Assembly (NCBI GenBank): GCA_021817245.1
Contig: JAKAVQ010000012.1
Span: 1-64,000 of the forward strand
Reading direction: 5' to 3'
From: Thermoplasmata archaeon
GTDB taxonomy: Archaea > Thermoplasmatota > Thermoplasmata > Lutacidiplasmatales > UBA184
DNA: 64,000 nt
Shown: piece by piece, positions 33,001-41,640 of the stretch
Numbering within the stretch: position 1 is the stretch's first letter
Layout of the letters: each line of letters opens with the position of its first letter
The notes under the pieces: generated by a model
Database searches by the model: none
The model's input: the letters and a program-made list of their open reading frames with translations, nothing else
Told to the model about the DNA's origin: nothing
Made by a program: the position numbers and the translations under genes

Positions 33001-33933
33001 GTGCGCTGTTCTCGCTGTGCCGAGCCGGCGGTCGTCGACCAGCCGTACCGGGGGGCGCACGCGTGCGCGGTCCACTTCTGCGACTCCGTTCGGGAGCGGG
33101 CGCGACGGGAGATGCACCGGCAGCTTCCCCGCTTCGCGAAGGGGACCGTCGCGGTCGCGCTCTCGGGCGGCAAGGACTCCGCGGTCGCGCTCGCCCTCGT
33201 CGCCCGGTACTTCTCCCGCCGGCCCACGGTTCGGGTCGTGGCCGTCAGCGTCGACGAGGGGATCGAGGGGTACCGGTCGCACGGTCTCGCGGCCGCCGCG
33301 GCCCTGTGCGAGCGCTTGGGGATCGAGCACCGGGTGGTCCGGGCACGCGAAGAACTCGGGACGACGATCGACCTCACCGCGCGCCGGCTCCCGACGACCG
33401 TTCCCTGTTCGTTCTGCGGGGTCTGGCGCCGCGGCCTCCTCAACCGGGCGGCCCGTGCGGTCGGGGCCGATGCACTCGTGTTGGGCTTCAATTTGGATGA
33501 CCTCGCGCAGACGGTCCTCATGAACCTCGTTCGCGGCGACCTCGACCGCCTGGTCCGCATGGCGCCGCACCGGACCCGACACGCCGGCCTCGTGCCGCGC
33601 GTCGCGCCGCTCGCCGGCGTGCCCGAGCGCGAGGTCTACCTCTTCGCCCGGCTCGAGCGCCTCCCGTTCGACCACGGGGAGTGCCCCCACGCCGGTCGGG
33701 CGTCCCGCAACCTCTTCCGGGAGATCGTCTGGCAGCTCGAAGAGGCCCAGCCGGGGACCCGGCAGGCGCTCCTGCGCACGCACGAGCGCCTGGTCACGCG
33801 GTTCCTGGCCGAGGAGGCCGGGACGCCGACCCCGTGCCGGTCGTGCGGCGAGCCTTCGGCGGGCGGCCTCTGCCGGACCTGCGAGTACCTCGACGGGACC
33901 CGGACCCCGGTCCCGGTCGCGGAGGTGCCGTGA
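33001..33933 (+). CDS. ttuA: tRNA 2-thiolation ATPase of the TtuA/Ncs6 family
   Basis: A 310-residue protein. The PP-loop is AVALSGGKDSAVAL (about residues 51-64), which adenylates tRNA uridine. Cys residues of the iron-sulfur site are in VPCSFCGVWRR (about residues 137-147) and DHGECPHAGR. N-terminal CSRCAEP..CAVHF and C-terminal CRSCG..CRTC pairs are the two zinc fingers typical of TtuA, the enzyme making 2-thio-5-methyluridine-54. Ncs6 (wobble uridine) is the close alternative. It starts with GTG at 33001. Its TGA overlaps the GTG of the next gene (GTGA), so it leads an operon with hbd and a PrsW-like protease. Confidence 0.88.
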   Translation: MRCSRCAEPAVVDQPYRGAHACAVHFCDSVRERARREMHRQLPRFAKGTVAVALSGGKDSAVALALVARYFSRRPTVRVVAVSVDEGIEGYRSHGLAAAAALCERLGIEHRVVRAREELGTTIDLTARRLPTTVPCSFCGVWRRGLLNRAARAVGADALVLGFNLDDLAQTVLMNLVRGDLDRLVRMAPHRTRHAGLVPRVAPLAGVPEREVYLFARLERLPFDHGECPHAGRASRNLFREIVWQLEEAQPGTRQALLRTHERLVTRFLAEEAGTPTPCRSCGEPSAGGLCRTCEYLDGTRTPVPVAEVP

Positions 33934-34847
33934 CGGAGCCGACCCTCCCGATCCCGGAGGGGAGCGACCCGCGCGCCTCGGTGCGCCACCGCGTCTTCGT
34001 CCTCGGCGCCGGCATCATGGGCAGCGGCATCGCCGCCCAGTGCGCCCTCGCCGGCTACCCCGTCACCCTCGCGGACGTGAACGAGGAGCTCGCGCGCCGG
34101 GGCCTCGCGAACGCCGCTCGTGCCCTCGACCGGGCGGTGGAGCGGGGATCGGTCGGGGCCGGCGACCGCGACGCGGCGGTCCCGAGGATCGACGTCGGCC
34201 TCGGGATCCGGCGCGCCGACAGCGCGGACGTCGTGATCGAGGCCGCGCCCGAGGACCTCGCGCTCAAGCGCCGGATCTTCTCCGAGCTCGAGTCGGTCGC
34301 GAGCGCGCACGCCCTCCTCGCGTCGAACACCTCGTCCCTGCCGATCACGTCGATCGCCCAGGACCTCAAGGACCCCGGCCGCCTCGTCGGGATCCACTTC
34401 TTCAACCCCGTCCTCCAGATGGCGCTTGTCGAGCTGATCCCCGGCCTCACGACCCGACCCGAGGTCGTCGAGGCGGCGCGAGAATTCGCGACCTCCCTCG
34501 GAAAGACCGTCGTGGCGTCGAAGGATTCCCCCGGGTTCGTCACGACCCGAGCGCTCGCGGTCCTCGTGAACGAGGCGGCGTGGATGCTCTACGAAGGGGT
34601 CGCGACCCGGGACGACATCGATGCGGCGTACCGGCTCGGATTCCACCACCCGATGGGACCGTTCGAGCTCCTCGACCTGGTCGGGATCGACACGGCCCTC
34701 GCGATCCTCGATGCGATGTGGGACGGGTACCGCGACAGCCGCTACCGCGCCTGCCCCCTCCTGCGGACGATGGTCGCCGCGAAAAAGCTCGGCCGCAAGA
34801 CGGGGGAGGGGTTCTACCGGTACCCCCGTCCGGGAGGAGGGACCTGA
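33930..34847 (+). CDS. 3-hydroxyacyl-CoA dehydrogenase
   Basis: A 305-residue protein. The Rossmann motif VFVLGAGIMGSGIAAQCALAG (22-39), acidic VTLADVNEE, VIEAAPEDLALKRRIF, ASNTSSLPITSIA, GIHFFNPVLQMALVELIPG (catalytic His-Glu region) and HHPMGPFELLDLVGID define the NAD-dependent HbdA/3HCDH family. It interconverts 3-hydroxyacyl- and 3-oxoacyl-CoA, most likely (S)-3-hydroxybutyryl-CoA. GTG at 33930 overlaps the ttuA stop. Its own TGA overlaps the probable CTG start of the protease gene. No other beta-oxidation gene is in the window. Confidence 0.9.
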   Translation: MTEPTLPIPEGSDPRASVRHRVFVLGAGIMGSGIAAQCALAGYPVTLADVNEELARRGLANAARALDRAVERGSVGAGDRDAAVPRIDVGLGIRRADSADVVIEAAPEDLALKRRIFSELESVASAHALLASNTSSLPITSIAQDLKDPGRLVGIHFFNPVLQMALVELIPGLTTRPEVVEAAREFATSLGKTVVASKDSPGFVTTRALAVLVNEAAWMLYEGVATRDDIDAAYRLGFHHPMGPFELLDLVGIDTALAILDAMWDGYRDSRYRACPLLRTMVAAKKLGRKTGEGFYRYPRPGGGT

Positions 34848-35683
34848 GCGTCACGGGGGAAGCGCTCGACCTGGCGACCCTCGTCCTGGCGTCGCTCGTT
34901 CCGGCGCTCGTCTACGTCGCGTGGATCCGCCGGACGGAGCGGTACCGGACGGAAGGGTGGGGGCCGGTCCTGGGCGCGTTCGCCTACGGCGCGCTCTTTG
35001 CCACCCTCACGGCCGGGTTCCTCGAGGCGATCATCGTCGGGCTCGGGACCGCGGTCAGCCAGAGCTACCCGGCTCCCGAGTTCGTCTTCCTGAACGGGAA
35101 CTCGCCGCTCGGCGTCTTCTTCCTGGTCCTCGTCGTCGCGCCGTTCGTCGAGGAGGCCCTCAAGGGCTCCGGGGTCGTCGCGAACCGCCGCCGGTTGACC
35201 CTCCTCGCCGACGGTCCGACGTTCGGCGCGTCGGTCGGCCTCGGCTTCGGCTTCTTCGAGACGTTCCTCTACGGGGTCGGCGCGTTCTTCGCGGGGGGGC
35301 TCGCGGCGGGGATCGTGCTGATCCTCGTCCGCAGCGTCTCGAGCGTGCTCCTCCACGGGAGCTCGACCGGGATGTTCGGCTACGGCTACGCCCGGTCGCG
35401 CTTCGGCGTACGGGGCCCGGGCACCGGCGCCTACTACCTGCTCGCGGTCGCGATGCACTCCGCGTTCAACGCCCTCGCGTCGCTCGCCGCGATCCTCCTG
35501 CTCGTCGGCGTCTCGGGGGTCGAGGCCAACGTCGCGAGCTTCCTCGCCCTCGTGGTCGCGATCGGCTTCGCCTTCGCGGCGATCGAACACGTTCGGGCCG
35601 TCATCCAGTCGTCGGAGTACCCGGCGCTGCTCAAGGGGTCGGGCCGGTTCGCGCCCGGCCGCTCGCCGCCCCGGGCCCGCTAG
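34844..35683 (+). CDS. PrsW-like membrane protease with probable CTG start
   Basis: A 279-residue membrane protein with about seven to eight helices. The PrsW/Abi-like motifs are VVAPFVEEALKGSGV (Glu-Glu), ASVGLGFGFFETFLYGVG and HSSTG../MHSAFNALASLAA (His). These resemble the CAAX/PrsW intramembrane peptidases. The frame has no ATG, GTG or TTG near its N-terminus: the only start-like codon is CTG at 34844, inside CTGA overlapping the upstream stop and 4 bases after a perfect GGGAGGAGGG ribosome binding site, so initiation at CTG is inferred. The 3' end overlaps the convergent DUF6015-like gene by 53 bases. Confidence 0.8.
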   Translation: MSVTGEALDLATLVLASLVPALVYVAWIRRTERYRTEGWGPVLGAFAYGALFATLTAGFLEAIIVGLGTAVSQSYPAPEFVFLNGNSPLGVFFLVLVVAPFVEEALKGSGVVANRRRLTLLADGPTFGASVGLGFGFFETFLYGVGAFFAGGLAAGIVLILVRSVSSVLLHGSSTGMFGYGYARSRFGVRGPGTGAYYLLAVAMHSAFNALASLAAILLLVGVSGVEANVASFLALVVAIGFAFAAIEHVRAVIQSSEYPALLKGSGRFAPGRSPPRAR

Positions 35684-36089
35684 GTCCCGGGTCGGGCGCC
35701 GGCGACGCGGGCGGCTCGGCCTTGCGGTTCCAGGCGGCCTCGCCGATCGACCGGTAGATCGCCTCGGCGCCGTCGGGCGGGGGAGCCTCGCCCGTCTGAC
35801 CGACATCGCGGATCCGGGCCTTCTTGAGCAGCCAGTAGTGGATCCTCCAGGTCTTCCCTCGAGAGACGGTCGCGTCCTCCTCCTCGCTCGTGAGGAGACC
35901 CTCCTCCTCGAGCTGGTAGAACCGGTCCCGGTCCTCGCTCGAGAGCTTGTTGTCGAGCACGCTGTCGTCGGCGCCGAAGTAGCCGAGCACCATCCGCGCG
36001 GTCGGTCGGGCCTCGGTCGGGGGCATCTTTCCGGCCGCGACCAGGGTCCTCTCGATCGCCCGGGTGAGCTCCGCCTCGGTGATCGACAC
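35631..36089 (-). CDS. DUF6015-like protein, winged-helix-type
   Basis: About 152 residues from the GTG at 36089; a longer form from ATG 36143 (170 residues) is possible. The conserved part (SITEAELTRAIERTLVAAG, ARMVLGYFGADDSVLDNKL, EDRDRFYQLEEEGLL, WRIHYWLLKKARI) is like proteins found across Thermoplasmata and labelled DUF6015, with a helix-turn-helix feel. The internal GTG is preferred because a TATA-like CTTTTACGAG lies at 36130-36121, 32 bases upstream. The C-terminus is Pro/Ala/Gly-rich. Function is unknown. The family assignment is from memory of sequence pattern. Confidence 0.6.
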   Translation of the reverse strand: MSITEAELTRAIERTLVAAGKMPPTEARPTARMVLGYFGADDSVLDNKLSSEDRDRFYQLEEEGLLTSEEEDATVSRGKTWRIHYWLLKKARIRDVGQTGEAPPPDGAEAIYRSIGEAAWNRKAEPPASPAPDPGPSGPGAASGRARTGPTP

Positions 36090-36162
36090 GTCGTGGGCCT
36101 CTCGGGGGGAACGGAACGCCCTCGTAAAAGGTTCGCGCGCCATCGGAGACGGGGCCGCGAAG

Positions 36163-36168
36163 CTTTAG
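36163..36168 (+). promoter_or_regulatory. TATA-like box for the pus10-eL21-rpoF operon
   Basis: CTTTAG within AGCTTTAGCC, 23-28 bases before the GTG at 36191. Confidence 0.4.
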
Positions 36169-36190
36169 CCGCGGCGCGGGTCCGACGGTC

Positions 36191-37429
36191 GTGGCGCTCG
36201 CGACGACGTTCGCTCCCGACGGCGCGGCGCTAGACGTGGCCCGGCGGGCGGTCGGCCGTCCGCTCTGCCGCGAGTGCTTCGGTCGGCTCTTCGGACGTCT
36301 TGGGCACGGGCTCACGAACCCCGAGCGGGCCGACCGCCTCGTCGCCGCGATCGGCGGCGTCCCGCCGGCGGCCGACGATGACTGCTCGGTCTGCGGGGGC
36401 GTCTTCGCGCGGCTCGGGACCTGGGCCGACCGGTCGGTCCGGGCCGCCGAAGGGTTCGAGTGGCACCGCTTCACGTGCGGCTCCCGGTGGGACCCCGAGC
36501 GCCTCGCGCGCGAGGAGGCGCTCTGGACGGAGGTCGGGACCGAGTGGGGCGAGAGCATCCGCTCGGCGTTCAACCGCGAGCTCGGCAAGCTCCTCGAGAA
36601 TCGGACCGGGGCCTCGGGGGGACCGGACGACCCCGACCTCGTCTTCCTCGCTGACCTGCCCGTCGGCCGGGTCGAGCTGACGGTCCTTCCGGTCTACGTC
36701 CAAGGGCGCTACCGCAAGCTCGACCGAACGCTTCCCCAGACCCGCTGGCCGTGCCGACGGTGCCGGGGGCGGGGGTGCGATGCCTGCGGCGGGACGGGGA
36801 AGACCTACCCGACGAGCGTCGAGGAGATCGTCGCCGCCCCGTTCCTCGCGGCGACCGGCGCCGAGGGCGGAAGCCGCTTCCACGGGATGGGCCGCGAGGA
36901 CATCGACGCGCGGATGCTCGGCCGGGGCCGCCCGTTCGTCCTCGAGGTCGTGCGTCCGCACGTGCGGTCGCTCGACCTCGGCGCCCTCGCGGCGGCCCTC
37001 GCCCGGGACGCCGCGGGGCGCGTCGAGGTCCTCGACCTCGCCCCGGCGAACGCCCGGGACGTTGTCCGCGTGAAGGAGGCGGCTCCGCAGAAGAGCTACC
37101 GCGTGGGGGTCGAGGGGACGGTCCCGGTGGCAAAAGTTAATGAGGCGCTTCTCCTCGCGCTCGGTCGAGCGATCGCCCAGCGCACGCCCACGCGCGTCGC
37201 GCACCGGCGCTCCGACCGCGTGCGCACGCGTCGGGTCGTCGCTGCCCGAGTCGCGGAGGCGAGCGACGGCCGGTTCACGCTCGAGATCAGGACCGAAGCC
37301 GGCACGTACGTCAAGGAGTGGGTCGAGGGAGATGGAGGACGTACCGAACCAAGCCTCGCGGGCCTGGTCGGAGCGCCGCTGAAGGTCGAGTTCCTCGACG
37401 TGCTGGAGATCCACGATTCCGAAGGGTAA
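36191..37429 (+). CDS. pus10: Archaeal tRNA pseudouridine synthase Pus10
   Basis: A 412-residue protein making pseudouridine 54/55 in the T-loop. The N-terminal zinc-binding THUMP-like part has CRECFGRLFGRLGHG and CSVCGGVF (about residues 26-80). WPCRRCRGRGCDACGGTGK (185-203) is a Cys-rich insert as in other Pus10. The catalytic aspartate lies in GREDIDARMLG (234-244), followed by RPFVLEV and the C-terminal RVGVEGTVPVAK, RTEAGTYVKEWVEGDGGRTEPSL. GTG at 36191 matches a TATA-like box. It heads an operon with eL21 13 bases downstream. Confidence 0.93.
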   Translation: MALATTFAPDGAALDVARRAVGRPLCRECFGRLFGRLGHGLTNPERADRLVAAIGGVPPAADDDCSVCGGVFARLGTWADRSVRAAEGFEWHRFTCGSRWDPERLAREEALWTEVGTEWGESIRSAFNRELGKLLENRTGASGGPDDPDLVFLADLPVGRVELTVLPVYVQGRYRKLDRTLPQTRWPCRRCRGRGCDACGGTGKTYPTSVEEIVAAPFLAATGAEGGSRFHGMGREDIDARMLGRGRPFVLEVVRPHVRSLDLGALAAALARDAAGRVEVLDLAPANARDVVRVKEAAPQKSYRVGVEGTVPVAKVNEALLLALGRAIAQRTPTRVAHRRSDRVRTRRVVAARVAEASDGRFTLEIRTEAGTYVKEWVEGDGGRTEPSLAGLVGAPLKVEFLDVLEIHDSEG

Positions 37430-37441
37430 AGGAGAAGATCG

Positions 37442-37756
37442 ATGGTCAAGAGTTCGAAGGGGTTCCGTTCGCGCTCGCGCGGGACGTTCACCAAGGAGGC
37501 CCGGGAGCGCGGGCTTCCGCCCGTGACCCGGTTCCTGCGGGAGTTCGCCGTCGGGCAGAAAGTGATGGTCCGCATCGAGCCGTCCGACCCGCACGGCCAG
37601 CCGCACCCGCGCTACCAAGGCCGCACCTGCACCGTTGTCGGGAAGCGCGGTCGGGCCTACCGCATCGAGTTCCTCGACGGGGGCAAGCGCAAGGAGCTCA
37701 TTGCGACGCCCGTCCACCTCATCCCCGCCGGCGGGACCCCGAGGAGCGATGCCTGA
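37442..37756 (+). CDS. rpl21e: Large ribosomal subunit protein eL21
   Basis: A 104-residue basic protein. The N-terminus MVKSSKGFRSRSRGTFTKEARERG and the central strand GQKVMVRIEPSDPHGQPHPRYQGRTC match archaeal/eukaryotic eL21. The last four codons overlap the start of rpoF by 8 bases. It is the classical neighbour of rpoF, DUF655 and ksgA in archaea. Confidence 0.96.
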   Translation: MVKSSKGFRSRSRGTFTKEARERGLPPVTRFLREFAVGQKVMVRIEPSDPHGQPHPRYQGRTCTVVGKRGRAYRIEFLDGGKRKELIATPVHLIPAGGTPRSDA

Positions 37757-38063
37757 TCCGGTCTCCCTCGCCCGGGTGAGGGACCTCCTCACGGAAGAGG
37801 CCGCCCGCCGCACGTTGCCGCGCGAGGCCGGGCTCGCGCACCAGCACGCGGAGCAGTTCGCCCGGCTCACGAGCGAGGCGACCGACAAGCTCATCGAGGA
37901 GCTGCGGACGCTTCCGTTCGTCGACGCGGGGCTCGCGGTGAAGATCGCCGACTGCATGCCGGAGTACCCCGAGGAGATCCGACTGCTCTTCTCGAAGGAA
38001 CGGGTGGCCCTGGACGAGGAGCAGGTCACCCGCCTCCTCGAGATCGTCGCGCACCATCGATGA
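37749..38063 (+). CDS. rpoF: RNA polymerase subunit F (Rpb4)
   Basis: A 104-residue protein, stalk subunit of archaeal RNA polymerase that pairs with subunit E (Rpb7). Conserved helical segments are HQHAEQFARLTSEATDKLIEEL, IADCMPEYPEEIRLLFSKER and the C-terminal HRDC-like EEQVTRLLEIV. The ATG at 37749 overlaps eL21 by 8 bases. It is 18 bases upstream of the DUF655 gene. Confidence 0.95.
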   Translation: MPDPVSLARVRDLLTEEAARRTLPREAGLAHQHAEQFARLTSEATDKLIEELRTLPFVDAGLAVKIADCMPEYPEEIRLLFSKERVALDEEQVTRLLEIVAHHR

Positions 38064-38081
38064 ACCGTCGTCGGGGAACCC

Positions 38082-38630
38082 ATGGAGAACTACGCCTACG
38101 TGCTCGACTACCTGCCGACCGGTCGGCAGACCGAGCGCGGGTTCCGCCGGGAACCGATCGCCCTCGCGGTCGGTGAGGACGAGCTCAAGCTCCTCGAGCT
38201 GATCCCGCGGCCGAACGTCCCGCTCGTCGCGGGCACGCGCGTCCCGCTCGTCCCGATCGCGGGCGTCCCCCCGCCGGTCGACCACGTGCGGCGACGGGTC
38301 TCCTACGACGAGCTGACGGTCGCGGCGCGGACCGAGCTCGCGACCGCGCTCGAGGCGATCGTGCGCGGCAATCCGACGCGGTTCCTGCGGTTCTTCAACG
38401 AGGCCCCGGCCGTTTCGCGGCGGTTCCACCTCCTCGAGCTCCTGCCCGGCATCGGGAAGAAGACGATGCAGCAGATCGTCGACGAACGCCGGCGCTCGCC
38501 GTTCGCGAGCTTTGCCGATATCGAGGCCCGTCTGCACCTGAAGAGCCCCGAGCGGCTCGTCGCGGGGCGTATCGAGCAGGAACTGAGCGGTGTCGACGAC
38601 AAGTACCGGCTCTTCGTCCTCGAATCGTAG
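38082..38630 (+). CDS. DUF655 family nucleic-acid-binding protein
   Basis: A 182-residue protein found in archaea between rpoF and ksgA. The N-terminal OB-like strand pattern YAYVLDYLPTGR..EPIALAVGEDELKLLELIPRP and the C-terminal helix-hairpin-helix HLLELLPGIGKKTMQQIVDERR (about residues 123-145) indicate RNA/DNA binding. Exact function is unknown; the neighbours suggest rRNA or transcription. Its end overlaps the ksgA start by 41 bases. Confidence 0.93.
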   Translation: MENYAYVLDYLPTGRQTERGFRREPIALAVGEDELKLLELIPRPNVPLVAGTRVPLVPIAGVPPPVDHVRRRVSYDELTVAARTELATALEAIVRGNPTRFLRFFNEAPAVSRRFHLLELLPGIGKKTMQQIVDERRRSPFASFADIEARLHLKSPERLVAGRIEQELSGVDDKYRLFVLES

Positions 38631-39489
38631 CGGACCGGCGCCTCCGGTCGCCCGCGTCCCCGAGGGGGCAGCGGAGGTCGCCACCGCTCTCCGGGCGCTC
38701 GGCGTCCGCCCCTCGAAGGTCTGGGGCCAATCGTTCCTCACCGACCCGTTCGTCGCCGACGCGGAGGCGGCGCTGACCGAACTGTCGCCGGGCCGGCCGG
38801 TGCTCGAGATCGGCGGCGGCCTCGGGGCGCTCACGGCGGCGCTCGTCCGTCGCGGCCTCGCACCGATCACCGTCGTCGAGCGCGACCCGCGGCTCGCGGG
38901 GTTCCTCCGCACGACGTTCGGCTCCCGGGTGCGGGTCGTGACCGGCGACGCCCTCGACGTCGAGCTGCCGTCCGTCGACTGCGCGGTCGGGAACCTCCCC
39001 TACTCGGTCGCGACCCCGATCCTCCTGCGGCTCCTCGAACGACGGGTCCCGCGGATCGTCACCCTCGTCCAGCGCGAGGTCGCGGAACGCCTCGCGGCGG
39101 CCCCGGGGTCGAAGGCATACGGGCGGTTGTCGATCGTGGCCCGCCTGTACGGCGACGTCCAGTTGTTCCGCACCGTCGGCCCCGACGCGTTCGCGCCCCG
39201 TCCCGAGGTCGAGAGCCGGCTGGTCGTCCATGTCGCGCGGCCGGGCGACCTCCCGGTCCCGTCGGTCGCCGCCCTCGAGGCGATGGTCCGCACCCTGTTT
39301 TCCTCGCGCCGCAAGCAGCTCGGGAACCTGCTCCCCCGCGTCGCGAGCGACCGGGAGGCGGCGGGGCGGCTCGCCGAGCGCGCGGGCTGGCCCGACGACT
39401 GGGCGACCCGCCGGCCCGAGACGCTTCCCCCGTCCGACTTCTTCGCGATGGCCCGCGTCCTGGAGCGCCCGCCGCGGGCGAAACCCTAA
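38590..39489 (+). CDS. rsmA: 16S rRNA (adenine-N6)-dimethyltransferase KsgA/RsmA
   Basis: A 299-residue SAM methyltransferase that dimethylates the two adenines near the 3' end of 16S rRNA. Motif order: KVWGQSFLTDPFVAD, VLEIGGGLGALTAALVRRG (SAM), TVVERDPR, VTGDALDVELPSVDCAVGNLPYSVATPI (catalytic NLPY), VQREVAERLAAAPGSKAYGRLSI, and C-terminal FSSRRKQLGNLL. The only usable start is GTG at 38590, inside DUF655. It is followed 67 bases later by the hydroxyproline epimerase. Confidence 0.95.
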   Translation: MSTTSTGSSSSNRSGPAPPVARVPEGAAEVATALRALGVRPSKVWGQSFLTDPFVADAEAALTELSPGRPVLEIGGGLGALTAALVRRGLAPITVVERDPRLAGFLRTTFGSRVRVVTGDALDVELPSVDCAVGNLPYSVATPILLRLLERRVPRIVTLVQREVAERLAAAPGSKAYGRLSIVARLYGDVQLFRTVGPDAFAPRPEVESRLVVHVARPGDLPVPSVAALEAMVRTLFSSRRKQLGNLLPRVASDREAAGRLAERAGWPDDWATRRPETLPPSDFFAMARVLERPPRAKP

Positions 39490-39556
39490 GGCACGGGCCG
39501 ACGTCCTGCCGCCCGCGGCCCGGCCCCTCGGCCGGCCCGGCGGAGGGGAGCGAGCG

Positions 39557-40495
39557 GTGCGGCGCGTCCGGGTGGTCGACTCGCACACGGCGGGCGAACC
39601 GACCCGCGTGGTCGTCGAAGGCGCACCGCCGCTCGGCGAAGGGTCCCTCGCCGTGCGTCGGGAGCGCTTCCTTCGGGAGCACGACGACTTCCGCCGCGCC
39701 GTGGTCACCGAACCCCGGGGCTCCGACGTCCTGGTCGGCGCCCTGCTCGTCCCCCCGGACCACCCCGGCCGCACCGCGGGGGCGATCTTCTTCAACAACG
39801 TGGGCGGTCTCGGCATGTGCGGCCACGGCACGATCGGCCTCGTGGCGACCCTCGCCTACCTCGGCCGCATCGGCCCCGGATCCCACACGATCGACACACC
39901 GGTCGGGACCGTCGAGGCGGAGCTCCGCCGGGACGGTCGCGTCACCGTCCGCAACGTCGCGAGCCACCGCACCCGGGGGTCCGTCGAGATCGCCGTTCCC
40001 GGACACGGGACGGTCGTCGGGGATGTCGCCTGGGGCGGCAACTGGTTCTACCTGGTCCGCGAAGCGCCGTGCGCGCTGCGCGTGGAGAACGCGCCGCGTC
40101 TCACGGCGTTCTGCCGGGCCGTCCGGGACGCCCTGCGTTCCGCGGGCGTAACCGGCGCCGGCGGGGCGCCGATCGACCACGTGGAGGTCTCGGGACCGCC
40201 GTTCGATCCGGCGAACGACAGCCGCAACTTCGTGCTCTGTCCGGGCGACGCGTTCGACCGCTCCCCCTGCGGGACCGGCACGAGCGCCCGGGTCGCCTGC
40301 GAGGTCGCCGACGGGACGCTTCAATTCGGTGACGTCTGGCGCCAGGAGGGGATCCTCGGTACCGTCTTCGAGGCGACGGCGGAGCCCGGTCCGGACGGCG
40401 TTCGGCCCTCGATCACGGGCGCGGCGTACGTGACCGCCGAGGCCGAGCTCCTCTTCGACGACGCGGACCCGTTCCGGTCGGGATGGCCCGTGTGA
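39557..40495 (+). CDS. 4-Hydroxyproline 2-epimerase / proline racemase family
   Basis: A 312-residue cofactor-independent racemase. Both catalytic cysteines are present: Cys88 in GLGMCGHGTIG and Cys238 in SPCGTGTSARVA, which marks true racemases/epimerases (3-hydroxyproline dehydratases have Thr at the second site). The N-terminal VVDSHTAGEPTRVVVEG is also family-typical. It converts trans-4-hydroxy-L-proline to cis-4-hydroxy-D-proline, or racemises proline. The next two genes, a FAD dehydrogenase and a DapA-like enzyme, favour the hydroxyproline role. The start is GTG at 39557. It overlaps the next gene by 13 bases. Confidence 0.87.
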   Translation: MRRVRVVDSHTAGEPTRVVVEGAPPLGEGSLAVRRERFLREHDDFRRAVVTEPRGSDVLVGALLVPPDHPGRTAGAIFFNNVGGLGMCGHGTIGLVATLAYLGRIGPGSHTIDTPVGTVEAELRRDGRVTVRNVASHRTRGSVEIAVPGHGTVVGDVAWGGNWFYLVREAPCALRVENAPRLTAFCRAVRDALRSAGVTGAGGAPIDHVEVSGPPFDPANDSRNFVLCPGDAFDRSPCGTGTSARVACEVADGTLQFGDVWRQEGILGTVFEATAEPGPDGVRPSITGAAYVTAEAELLFDDADPFRSGWPV

Positions 40496-41640
40496 GCGAC
40501 GCACCGTTCGAGGTCGGGATCGTCGGCGCGGGGATCGTCGGCGCGTCGTGCGCGTACTGGGCGGCCCGGGAGGGACTCTCGGTCGTCGTCGTGGAGGCGG
40601 GCGAACCGGCCGGAGGGACGACGGGGGCGGGGATGGGCCACGTGGTCGCCCTCGACCGCTCCGAGCCCGCACTGGCCCTCGCACGGTACTCCCAACGGCT
40701 CTGGCAGGAGCTCGCTCCGTCCCTACCGGCGGCGGTCGGCTACCGCGCGGCCGGCACGCTCTGGGTCGCGGCGACCCCGGACGACCTCGCACGGGCGGAG
40801 GGTCGGCGGGACGGGCTGCGACGCCACGGGATACCGGCGGAGATGGTCGACGCCCCGTTCCTTGCCCGCGAGGAACCGGTCCTGCGCCGGGGCCTCGCGG
40901 GGGGCCTCCTCGTGCCGGAGGATGCCGTGCTCGTGCCGGCGGAGGCGACCCGAGCCCTCCTCGCCCGAGCCGAGGCTCACGGGGCGCGCGTCCTCGCCCA
41001 CCGGCCGGTCCGGCGGATCGCCGCGGGGACGATCGAGACGGTCTCGGGACCCGGGCTGCGGGCGCGCCGCATCGTGAACGCCGCCGGGGTCGACGCGCCG
41101 CGGCTCTCCCCTCACGTCCCGATCGCCCCCCGCAAGGGGACCCTCGTCCGCCTCGCCGCCCCGGGGGTGCGGATCCGTCACCAGCTGGTCGAGCTCGGGT
41201 ACCGCGAGAGCGTCGGGGCGCCCGACCCGGTGAGCGTGGTCTTCAACGCCCAGCCCGAACCCGGCGGGACCGTGCTCCTGGGTGCGTCGCGCGAGTCGGG
41301 GGCGACGGACACGAGCGTCGACCCGGCCGTCACCGAGCGCCTGCGGCGTCGCGCGCTCGACTTTGCCCCCCTCCTCGGCTCGGGGACGATGGTCGGGGCC
41401 TGGAGCGGCCTCCGCCCGGCGACCCCGGACCACTTGCCGTGGATCGGCCCCCTGCCGGGCGAGGACGACCTCTGGGTCGCCGCCGGCCACGAGGGCCTCG
41501 GGATCACGGCCTCGCTCGGCACCGGCCGCCTGCTCGTTGACCTCCTCCTCGGCCGACCCCCGGCGCTCTCCCCCACACCCTATCTGCCCGACGCGCGTCG
41601 GGTCCCCGGGCCCGACCGCCCGCGGCAGGGAGGACGATGA
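40483..41640 (+). CDS. FAD-dependent D-amino acid (D-hydroxyproline) dehydrogenase
   Basis: A 385-residue DAO-family flavoprotein. VGIVGAGIVGASCAYWAA (11-28) binds FAD; VVVVEAGEPAGGTTGAGMGHV follows; the C-terminal GAWSGLRPATPDHLPWIGPLPG and AGHEGLGITASLGTGRLL close the FAD domain. Between the epimerase and the DapA-like gene, the likely reaction is oxidation of cis-4-hydroxy-D-proline to 1-pyrroline-4-hydroxy-2-carboxylate. It is a single-subunit type. Overlaps of 13 bases upstream and 4 (ATGA) downstream tie the three genes together. Another D-amino acid is possible. Confidence 0.82.
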   Translation: MARVSDAPFEVGIVGAGIVGASCAYWAAREGLSVVVVEAGEPAGGTTGAGMGHVVALDRSEPALALARYSQRLWQELAPSLPAAVGYRAAGTLWVAATPDDLARAEGRRDGLRRHGIPAEMVDAPFLAREEPVLRRGLAGGLLVPEDAVLVPAEATRALLARAEAHGARVLAHRPVRRIAAGTIETVSGPGLRARRIVNAAGVDAPRLSPHVPIAPRKGTLVRLAAPGVRIRHQLVELGYRESVGAPDPVSVVFNAQPEPGGTVLLGASRESGATDTSVDPAVTERLRRRALDFAPLLGSGTMVGAWSGLRPATPDHLPWIGPLPGEDDLWVAAGHEGLGITASLGTGRLLVDLLLGRPPALSPTPYLPDARRVPGPDRPRQGGR